Source: Mucilaginibacter sp. SMC90
GTDB lineage: Bacteria; Bacteroidota; Bacteroidia; Sphingobacteriales; Sphingobacteriaceae
Assembly (NCBI RefSeq): GCF_022811725.1
Contig: NZ_CP094527.1
Span: 2,232,001 to 2,296,000, forward strand
Length of the DNA: 64,000 nucleotides
Direction of reading: 5' to 3'
Position 1 is the first letter of the stretch. Every line of letters begins with the position of its first letter. The notes under the pieces were generated by a model that had not been told where the DNA came from, ran no database searches, and saw nothing but the letters and a program-made list of their open reading frames with translations. Below are positions 58,229 through 64,000 of the stretch, piece by piece. A program made the position numbers and the translations under genes.

Positions 58229-59347
58229 GTGAGGCATGGAAGTTTATTTAGCGGCATTGGTGGCTTTGACCTCGCCGCAACATGGGTAGGTTGGGACAAT
58301 ATCTTTAATTGTGAAAAAGATCCCTTCTGCCGTAAGGTGCTGAATTATTACTGGCCCCATGCGGTAAGCTATGAAGACATATACCGGTTCGACGCAACTC
58401 AGTATCGAGGACGCGTTGACATTATCAGTGGGGGATTCCCCTGCCAGCCATTCAGTACTGCCGGGAAGCGAAAGGGCAAAACAGATGACCGATACCTCTG
58501 GCCTGAAGCTCGAAGGGTTATTATGGAAGCAAGGCCCCGCTGGGTCGTTCTTGAAAACGTTGCTGGGCTCTTCACCATTTTGGAGCAGCAGAGTTTATCT
58601 CAAATGGAAATCAAAGCGGTTGAGCTTTTTTGTAAGGACGGTGAGCAGCAGGCAAACAGCACCATCATCCGGTTACAGCGAAGAATCATTGGAAGCATTA
58701 TTTCAGAAATCGGATCAGCAGGATATGTACTTCCGCAACTCGAAGACGGCACACCAATCGTTTTGTGTATTCCAGCTTGCGCCCTCAATGCCCCACACCG
58801 CAGGGACAGGGTCTGGTTTGTTGCCTACGCCGGCAACGGTACAGATCGGCAGGATTTCCATAGATACCCAAACGATGGAGCTGACGGAAAGGACGGGCAG
58901 GGATGGTTCAACCAAGCAGCGTTCGATCATCGACGCGCTGATCGTTATAGCAGCGGAACATGGGCTGATCCCGACGGTAACAGCCATGGACAGCACAACA
59001 GCAACAGCGCGTATGAAGTCTTCGCAGGTGAAGGATGGCAGTATGCACAGCTTGACCCTCGGCAGGTTGGTAGCTATGCTGCCAACCCCGGTAGCGCGGG
59101 ACTGGAAGGGGCCGCAGGCGAAGCAGTACAGGGGCAAGGAAGGCAGCCTGCCTGGGACACTAAAATTCCTGGCTGGGATGCATGGCCCACTCAGTCCCCG
59201 GTTTCTGGCGGAAATGATGGGCTTCCCTTTCAACTGGACGGAATTACCGTTCCAAAATGGCGCACAGAAAGCATAAAAGGCTATGGTAATGCCATAGTAC
59301 CACAGATTGCATTTGAAATATTTAAGACAATCAACAAAATAAATTAA
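58229..59347 (+). CDS. dcm: DNA cytosine-C5 methyltransferase
   Basis: 372 residues from GTG 58229. Motif I LFSGIGGFDLAA at 6-17, motif IV GGFPCQPFSTAGKRKG with the nucleophile Cys72, motif VI LENV at 108-111, motif VIII-like APHRRDRVWFVAY, and motif IX/X GYGNAIVPQIAFEIF near the end. The segment from about residue 200 to 330, the target-recognition region, is polar and low in complexity. A second open frame is read across 58371-59276. No matching nuclease is seen, so it may be an orphan methylase protecting the ICE from recipient restriction enzymes. Its target is unknown. Confidence 0.9.
   Translation: MRHGSLFSGIGGFDLAATWVGWDNIFNCEKDPFCRKVLNYYWPHAVSYEDIYRFDATQYRGRVDIISGGFPCQPFSTAGKRKGKTDDRYLWPEARRVIMEARPRWVVLENVAGLFTILEQQSLSQMEIKAVELFCKDGEQQANSTIIRLQRRIIGSIISEIGSAGYVLPQLEDGTPIVLCIPACALNAPHRRDRVWFVAYAGNGTDRQDFHRYPNDGADGKDGQGWFNQAAFDHRRADRYSSGTWADPDGNSHGQHNSNSAYEVFAGEGWQYAQLDPRQVGSYAANPGSAGLEGAAGEAVQGQGRQPAWDTKIPGWDAWPTQSPVSGGNDGLPFQLDGITVPKWRTESIKGYGNAIVPQIAFEIFKTINKIN
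58371..59276 (+). CDS. Overprinted 301-residue protein inside the cytosine methyltransferase gene (+1 frame)
   Basis: This frame lies wholly within 58229-59347, shifted by +1. It is not random: it has STQLSIEDALTLSVGDSPAS, SVLPGSERAKQMTDTSGLKL, GSFLKTLLGSSPFW, FVRT...FQLAPSMPHTAGTGSGLLPTPA, MLPTPVARDWKGPQ and LSPRFLAEMMGFPFNWTELPFQ. I recognise this set of segments from proteins encoded beside or over Dcm genes in phages and mobile elements, where they are usually labelled hypothetical or DNA-methylase-associated. No signal peptide or membrane helix. The ATG 58371 has no strong ribosome site, so it may be translated by coupling or reinitiation. Confidence 0.7.
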   Translation: MKTYTGSTQLSIEDALTLSVGDSPASHSVLPGSERAKQMTDTSGLKLEGLLWKQGPAGSFLKTLLGSSPFWSSRVYLKWKSKRLSFFVRTVSSRQTAPSSGYSEESLEALFQKSDQQDMYFRNSKTAHQSFCVFQLAPSMPHTAGTGSGLLPTPATVQIGRISIDTQTMELTERTGRDGSTKQRSIIDALIVIAAEHGLIPTVTAMDSTTATARMKSSQVKDGSMHSLTLGRLVAMLPTPVARDWKGPQAKQYRGKEGSLPGTLKFLAGMHGPLSPRFLAEMMGFPFNWTELPFQNGAQKA

Positions 59348-59372
59348 AAACTAAAAATTAAAAATTAAAATT

Positions 59373-60335
59373 ATGGAAGCCAAGTATGTAGATAACCTGG
59401 TAAACAAGGTAAAATTTGCCGGATTCGGTGATGCATTTGAAAATGAGATCAGGGAGCGTATAGCAAAGAATGAACCATCGTTCGACCTTCATTACCAGCC
59501 GAACTTTAAGCATAATACCGAAGCTGTCGCCCATATCACATGGGACGAAAAAAGGAATGAATATTATTTCAACAGTTATGATGTGATGCTGAAAAAAGAT
59601 GGTATTGAACCGATCAAGCAAACAGTTTATACGGAAAATCCATTAAAAGATGCCGAAGGTAAATGGGCAAACAGTACGATCACCCTAAAGGAAGCCTATA
59701 ACATGATGGACCTGGATGCAAAGGGTTATGGCCGGGCCGTACTAAAGGATTTTGTAGATAAAGAATCTAAGATAAGGTCTGAATCATGGATACGCTTTGA
59801 CTTTACAAGGAAGACGCCCGGTGGCAATTATCCGGTAGTAAAAAGGGACAACTTTCCGTTGGATACCCAGTTGCAAAATTCAAAAATAGCGAACATGGAT
59901 GACCCCATTATCCGAAAAAACCTGATAGACAAACTGGCTAAGGGCAATGAAGTAAATATCCGTGAAGGCGACGTTGTAAAGGGCATTGTTGTAAACCCCC
60001 AATTTCAAAACTTCAAAACTGTTCCCGCATTTAACCTGAATGTGGGTAGCCAAAAACAGGGTGAGGAAAATAGCGCCAGGCAAAGTACGGCTGATGGTAC
60101 GTCCCAAAGCCAAAAGAGCGGGACGGAAAATAAGGCATCGCAGGCCACTTCAAACGAACCCACTGAACAGAAACAAGGGCAGGCAAATAATAACACTCAG
60201 GCAAATGTTAATACTAACAGCAATGCACAGGCCGGTAAGCAGGCTCAAACAAATAATCAGGTAAGCAGTGGCCGTCATAACATGCGGCAGGCCACAAACC
60301 GCAGGGCAGGCAGGCGTAGCGGCATAGGCCATTAA
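59373..60335 (+). CDS. DUF3945-like ICE protein, paralogue 1
   Basis: 320 residues. The N-terminal about 210 residues are alpha/beta with VAHITWDEKRNEYYFNSYDVML, NSTITLKEAYNMMDLDAKGYGRAVLKDF and LAKGNEVNIREGDVVKGIVVNPQ. The last about 100 residues are a disordered Gln/Asn/Ser-rich tail. The same core appears in the next gene. This matches the DUF3945-type proteins of Bacteroidota ICEs, whose role is unknown. The ATG is preceded by an unusual A/T-only leader of repeated AAAAATT units. Confidence 0.75.
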   Translation: MEAKYVDNLVNKVKFAGFGDAFENEIRERIAKNEPSFDLHYQPNFKHNTEAVAHITWDEKRNEYYFNSYDVMLKKDGIEPIKQTVYTENPLKDAEGKWANSTITLKEAYNMMDLDAKGYGRAVLKDFVDKESKIRSESWIRFDFTRKTPGGNYPVVKRDNFPLDTQLQNSKIANMDDPIIRKNLIDKLAKGNEVNIREGDVVKGIVVNPQFQNFKTVPAFNLNVGSQKQGEENSARQSTADGTSQSQKSGTENKASQATSNEPTEQKQGQANNNTQANVNTNSNAQAGKQAQTNNQVSSGRHNMRQATNRRAGRRSGIGH

Positions 60336-60356
60336 TCACCATTTAAATTTTTAGCT

Positions 60357-61460
60357 ATGGAACAGAGCGAAGGCGCACTGGCTAAGGATATGCAGGCCTG
60401 GGACGAAAGGGAAAGGCAGCTTGTAAGTAAAGGGTTCCTGACCGATGATAAAATCAAAAGCGGCACCTGGCAAAAAGAAAAGCTGGACTATTATAACCAC
60501 CTGCGTGCCAAACATACAGGCAGCGATAACCTGGATGCACGCATGTCGATGCGTGTGCTCCAGATGGAAAAACGCGCAATGGAACGCAAGCTGTATCCCA
60601 ATTTAATTGTAAGGCTTGTTGTAAGGCTACTGGACGCAGTAACCTTACAACGCCTTGTCCGCGATCATAAAACCGTTTCCGGTCAGCGCATGGACACTAT
60701 TGCAAAAGAAATGCGCAGCGCAGGGTTTGGGAAATTGGTACTGAAAATGGAAGAGCAATTAAAACAGGGCAACAGGGATTTTACCCTGCCTGTTTCCTTT
60801 GGCCTGAGTGAGCGCGACCGTATGGATTACCTGTTGCATTTTAAAACCGGCGCTGACGGTAATTGCCAGTTTGAAAGTTATAAGGCAACCTTATCCAGGC
60901 AAGGCAATGCAGAACAAAAATGGCAGGTATTTGAAAAGGATGCCGGCAAGGTATATTCCGCAAACCAGGCTTACCAGCTATTATCCGGAAGGGCGATACA
61001 GGATGCAAAAGGGAGCTGGCAGCAGCTTGATTTTAATGACCGCGATGCAAACGGTAATTACCGGCATAAACATTTTACCGAAAGCCATAATATCAACCTT
61101 AGTAAAGAATTACAAAAGCTTCCCCTTGCTGAAAGTGAATCCGGTAAAGGGATTGGTTTACTCCTAAACAGGCTTGCAAATGGGGAAAGGGTAAATGTAC
61201 TGTTGAACGTTAACGGTAAAGACCTGCCTTATAGCATTGAGGCCAACCCGCAAAAGAAAGAGCTATCGGTATTTGAGCCATCCGGTGGTAAGGTTATGTT
61301 ACAGCAAGCTAAGGCCAACGAAACTAAAACTGCCAATGTGGTGAACCTTGTCCCTAAGCAGCAAACTAACCAAGTGAACAGAAATTCCAATGTCCGGAAG
61401 CTGGAACATCGCAAAGACAGGCAACAAACGAGAAAAGGCCGCAAGGCAGTAAGGCAATAA
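60357..61460 (+). CDS. DUF3945-like ICE protein, paralogue 2
   Basis: 367 residues. After a unique basic helical N-terminus of about 115 residues (FLTDDKIKSGTWQKEKLDYY), it repeats the plan of the preceding protein: AGFGKLVLKMEEQLKQGNRDF, FKTGADGNCQFESYKATLSR, KVYSANQAYQLLSGRAIQDAKGSWQQLDFND and LANGERVNVLLNVNGKDLPYSIEANPQKKELSVF. The C-terminus is strongly basic (LEHRKDRQQTRKGRKAVRQ), so it may bind nucleic acid. The two genes are 21 bases apart and are probably a tandem duplicate that diverged. Confidence 0.75.
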   Translation: MEQSEGALAKDMQAWDERERQLVSKGFLTDDKIKSGTWQKEKLDYYNHLRAKHTGSDNLDARMSMRVLQMEKRAMERKLYPNLIVRLVVRLLDAVTLQRLVRDHKTVSGQRMDTIAKEMRSAGFGKLVLKMEEQLKQGNRDFTLPVSFGLSERDRMDYLLHFKTGADGNCQFESYKATLSRQGNAEQKWQVFEKDAGKVYSANQAYQLLSGRAIQDAKGSWQQLDFNDRDANGNYRHKHFTESHNINLSKELQKLPLAESESGKGIGLLLNRLANGERVNVLLNVNGKDLPYSIEANPQKKELSVFEPSGGKVMLQQAKANETKTANVVNLVPKQQTNQVNRNSNVRKLEHRKDRQQTRKGRKAVRQ

Positions 61461-61466
61461 ATCGCA

Positions 61467-61769
61467 ATGGGCTATTCAATGTTACTCGATCTATTTTTTC
61501 AAAAAGCATCTACCGATGCCAGGATCAGTATTGCCCATATCGGGTTATATGTTGCCCTGCTCCAAAACTGGAAGGAAGATGAGCTAACAGCCCCAAAGCT
61601 TATTTCCGCGCTTACGATAATGCCAAAGGCTAAAATATCGAGTACAGCTACTTATCACCGCCTGATTCGGGAATTGGACGAATACGGCTTTATTGATTAT
61701 GAGCCATCCTATTATAAGGGCTTTGGCAGCAGGGTCAAATTGAAATTTATGAATAATTGTGGACAGTGA
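61467..61769 (+). CDS. Winged-helix-like small protein
   Basis: 100 residues. The sequence IAHIGLYVALLQNWKEDELT, then SSTATYHRLIRELDEYGFIDYEPSYYKGFGSRVKLKF, reads as a winged-helix domain: recognition helix followed by a beta wing. This suggests a replication-initiator-like or transcriptional regulatory role. It begins 6 bases after the previous gene and lies 17 bases before an excisionase-like gene. Confidence 0.72.
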   Translation: MGYSMLLDLFFQKASTDARISIAHIGLYVALLQNWKEDELTAPKLISALTIMPKAKISSTATYHRLIRELDEYGFIDYEPSYYKGFGSRVKLKFMNNCGQ

Positions 61770-61786
61770 AAAAGAAATGATGCAGC

Positions 61787-62074
61787 ATGAACCCAAAACA
61801 ATTAGTAACCCTTGAAGACCTGACAAATTTCAAGGCTGAATTATTTACAGAAATCGGCAGGCTTATAAAAACAGGTAAAGGGCAGCCAGAGAAAAAGTGG
61901 CTCAAAACAAGGGAAGTACGGAAGCTCCTTGGCGTTTCCCCCGGTAAATTGCAGACCATGCGCAAAAGCGGTGTATTGACTTATATGCGTATTGGCGGCT
62001 CCCTTTATTATGATCAGGAGGACATCGATAAAATGTTTGAGAAAAATAAAATCGGCCCAAAGGATAAGCAATGA
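61787..62074 (+). CDS. Excisionase-like helix-turn-helix protein (MerR/Xis fold)
   Basis: 95 residues. A coiled N-terminal helix is followed by KWLKTREVRKLLGVSPGKLQTMRKSGVLTYMRIGGSLYYDQEDIDKMF, the HTH_17 excisionase-family pattern (T-R-E-V-x-x-L-L-G-V-S...R-x-G-x-L-x-Y-x-x-x-G...Y). Such Xis-like proteins help integrase during excision. It lies near the broken integrase and overlaps the next gene by ATGA. Confidence 0.85.
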   Translation: MNPKQLVTLEDLTNFKAELFTEIGRLIKTGKGQPEKKWLKTREVRKLLGVSPGKLQTMRKSGVLTYMRIGGSLYYDQEDIDKMFEKNKIGPKDKQ

Positions 62075-62280
62075 AAGGAAAGCAGATAAAGGGCTACGGT
62101 AATCAAATCCCTCCTGACAAGAACATTGTAGTAATATGGTTTATCGAAAAGGGCAGTAACGAAATTACTGCCCTTGCTTTTTACAGGTCCTACCAGGTGA
62201 AGCAGTGGCGGAATAAAAGGGGCAATGTTATCAAAGACTGGAAAATGCGGGCATGGCAGTGGCTTTGGGAAAAGGTATAG
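62071..62280 (+). CDS. Small hypothetical protein coupled to the excisionase-like gene
   Basis: 69 residues, Trp- and Lys-rich (IVVIWFIEKGSNEI; VKQWRNKRGNVIKDWKMRAWQWLWEKV). ATGA overlap with the preceding gene argues for a real, translationally coupled gene. Function unknown. Confidence 0.55.
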   Translation: MKGKQIKGYGNQIPPDKNIVVIWFIEKGSNEITALAFYRSYQVKQWRNKRGNVIKDWKMRAWQWLWEKV

Positions 62281-62372
62281 TCGCAAGGGAAAACTGTAGC
62301 AATTGTTAATTTGGGAACATTGGTACTGTTCTTTGCCTCAAAAACGCTAAAATTGCAGCAAATCTGTACCTA

Positions 62373-63035
62373 ATGGATGCCCAAATTTCACGCCCGGTAA
62401 AAGAATACAAAGAAGCATTTATGCAGTTTACAGATGCCGAAGAAAGCGAATTTCAATTTAAATCAGATCGCCTCGTACTTGCTTATTATGAGGACACAAC
62501 CTATCGGATCTGCCATTATAATGACCTGCTTTGGGAATTTAAAACCTATTTTCAAAGCGACTATACCCTGATTTATACGGAAACGCCCTTTGATCTATGG
62601 GTTTCATTATTTGATGAACATGATGAAATCACAAACGAAAACCTGATTATAGATATCTATAATGCCTGGAAACTATATTGGGATCAGCAAGAGCATAAGT
62701 ACATAAACAAGAAAACAATGCAATTTTCAAAGGAGCAGTCATGGAGGGATTTTTCTTTGTTAATTGAAAGCATTAAAGATGGCCCCGGAAATATCATCGA
62801 GAATGCAATTGATTTGTCTGACATCACCCTGATACCTATTCTGGCGCTGGCTATGCGGATGCAGTTTGAAAATGAAGATGAATTTTACCATGCCTGTATT
62901 GATATGCTCATAGAAGAATTTCCGGAAGACTTTGGTGTTGATGGAAATTTTGATGAAGTTATAGTAGATACAGGTAAAACGGCAGAACGGTTTTTTATTT
63001 ACACGCCGGAATATGGTTTTGAGGATTGGTTATAA
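62373..63035 (+). CDS. Hypothetical acidic protein
   Basis: 220 residues, strongly acidic and aromatic, with no signal peptide. Segments include EYKEAFMQFTDAEESEFQF, YNDLLWEFKTYFQSDYTLIY and MLIEEFPEDFGVDGNFDEVIVDTGKTAERF. The negative charge would suit a nucleic-acid mimic or inhibitor protein, but that is speculation. It stands alone upstream of a bidirectional terminator facing the integrase remnant. Not recognised. Confidence 0.6.
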   Translation: MDAQISRPVKEYKEAFMQFTDAEESEFQFKSDRLVLAYYEDTTYRICHYNDLLWEFKTYFQSDYTLIYTETPFDLWVSLFDEHDEITNENLIIDIYNAWKLYWDQQEHKYINKKTMQFSKEQSWRDFSLLIESIKDGPGNIIENAIDLSDITLIPILALAMRMQFENEDEFYHACIDMLIEEFPEDFGVDGNFDEVIVDTGKTAERFFIYTPEYGFEDWL

Positions 63036-63060
63036 TTAAGTCGCAGCAACCAAAAGATAA

Positions 63061-63092
63061 AAATAAGTGCCACCGACTGGTGGCACTTATTT
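63061..63092. terminator. Bidirectional intrinsic terminator
   Basis: AAATAAGTGCCACC and GGTGGCACTTATTT form a perfect 14-bp stem with a GACT loop; T-runs lie on both strands. It separates the converging gene at 62373 and the integrase remnant. Confidence 0.85.
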
Positions 63093-63094
63093 TT

Positions 63095-63918
63095 TTAAGA
63101 TACTTTTTTCAGGATACCTGATTTTGTAAAAAGGATGTTTTTTACTTTTTCGACACTTGCGCTTATCCGGTATTTTTTAACCCTGCAATACCTTAGCGTT
63201 GTGCGGATGCTTTTATGACCAAGCATTTTGCTTACATCCTCTAATGGCACTCCGTTATTGAGCATTATATCCGCAAAGGTGTGGCGGGCAAGATGTGTAT
63301 TTAATTCGCGTTTTATACCGCATATAACGGTCAGTTCCTTTAAATAGGCATTGTACCTTGCATTGCAGTTTACGGGTATCAGGCGGTTATTTTTCTGGCA
63401 GTAGGGGTGCGTGGCATATTTTTCGATCAAGTCTTCTACTATCGGCAGGATGGGTACCATTTCGATAACGCCTGTTTTTCCTCTTTCCTTGCTAAGCCGC
63501 GTTCCTGCTTAATACCAACCTCTATGATGTTTTCGCGTGTAAGCCCATAGATATCCTGAAAGGCAAATCCTGTAAAACACTGAAAAATATATGCGTCCCG
63601 TACCTCGGCAAGTCTTTCAACTTCGATTTTCTTGCTCAGCATAGCATGGACTTCCGCCATTTCAAGGGGCATGACTTCCTGTTCGCCGCCTCCACATTTA
63701 AAGCCTTTGAGTGGGTTCCTGTCCAGTCTGAGTTCGGTTACACAGTGTTCAACTATCTGCTTTGTTTTCTTTACATGCTTCTTTGCTGTTACTTCGGCCA
63801 GGATACTTTCGGCTTCAAGTGTCAGGTACTTATAAAAATGGTTTGCAAAGGATGGCGGGATGTCAACAAGATTGGTATTCAGCGGAAGCAAATATGTACG
63901 CATTAAAACAAATGGCAC
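63095..63918 (-). pseudogene. Tyrosine recombinase/integrase, broken by a frameshift and lacking its N-terminus
   Basis: Two adjoining minus-strand frames together read as the core and catalytic parts of a Bacteroidota ICE integrase. The first (63439-63918) has the core-binding region (KTKQIVEHCVTELRLDRNPLKGFK; RDAYIFQCFTGFAFQDIYGLT). The second (63095-63460) has the catalytic part with HLARHTFADIML, MLGHKSIRTTLRYCRV and the Tyr. Restoring one A in an AAG run near 63512 would join them through GTRLSKERGKTGVIEMVP. About 150 residues of the usual N-terminal arm are missing; only about 80 bases lie upstream to the window edge, with a stop in frame. It cannot make a full protein as it stands. Confidence 0.8.
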
Positions 63919-64000
63919 CAGGCTGTTTTAATTTCTCTAAGCACGATTCTTCAACCGGCCCGGTAATTCCGTTAGACGTAACAAAAATGTTAGACCAGGA

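Noticed and set aside
1..64000. CRISPR arrays, rRNA, tRNA genes and insertion sequences
   Set aside because: No regularly spaced direct repeats, no rRNA or tRNA-like stretches and no transposase genes were seen on reading both strands.

Overview
This window reads as Bacteroidota DNA, most like the Sphingobacteriaceae (Mucilaginibacter/Pedobacter type). The reasons are the CTnDOT-style mob and tra genes, a SusC/SusD pair with a FecI-type sigma factor and FecR, RteC, a DUF6520 peptide, LytTR regulators and A-rich leaders in place of strong Shine-Dalgarno sites. Nearly all of it looks like one large integrative conjugative element (ICE) with its cargo. All assignments come from reading motifs and gene order; no database search was run.

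Layout. 1-4.5 kb: the end of a small coiled-coil or regulator-like gene, a 1001-aa outer-membrane protein divergent from a smaller secreted protein, and a small winged-helix-like gene that appears frameshifted. 4.8-9.6 kb (minus strand): mobilization module with coupling protein MobC, relaxase MobB, accessory MobA, a hairpin-rich oriT candidate and a TOPRIM primase-like protein. 9.8-12.6 kb: small lipoproteins and hypothetical proteins. 12.7-17.2 kb (minus): a ParB-like protein, DUF6908-like and DUF3560 proteins, two J-domain proteins and a SWIM zinc-finger protein. 17.25-17.8 kb: a structured non-coding block.

17.8-24.9 kb is a defence-like cargo island. It holds an Mrr-like nuclease beside an unclassified reverse transcriptase, then a controller / Dam-class methylase / AlwI-family endonuclease restriction-modification operon, then another PD-(D/E)XK-like protein. 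25.5-31.9 kb carries GNAT, exonuclease III, a LytTR membrane protein, a KaiB-like protein and a FecI/FecR pair. 32.1-38.6 kb is a SusC-SusD-TlpA transport locus. 38.6-44.2 kb looks like an undescribed RiPP (lanthipeptide-type) locus: a full-length LanB-like dehydratase, a LytS/LytTR two-component pair, and a 45-aa peptide gene ending Ser-Ser-Cys-Cys. A near-identical 32-bp element lies upstream of both the peptide and the dehydratase genes.

44.7-58.2 kb: RteC and the plus-strand transfer operon (TraE, F, G, three TraI-like proteins, J, K, an L-position protein, M, N). This encodes a type IV secretion channel that would work with the mob module. 58.2-59.3 kb: a cytosine-C5 methyltransferase gene with a second, apparently real 301-aa gene inside it in another frame. 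59.4-63.0 kb: two paralogous DUF3945-like proteins, winged-helix and excisionase-like proteins. 63.1-63.9 kb: a tyrosine integrase broken by a frameshift and lacking its N-terminus. No rRNA, tRNA, CRISPR array or insertion sequence was seen.
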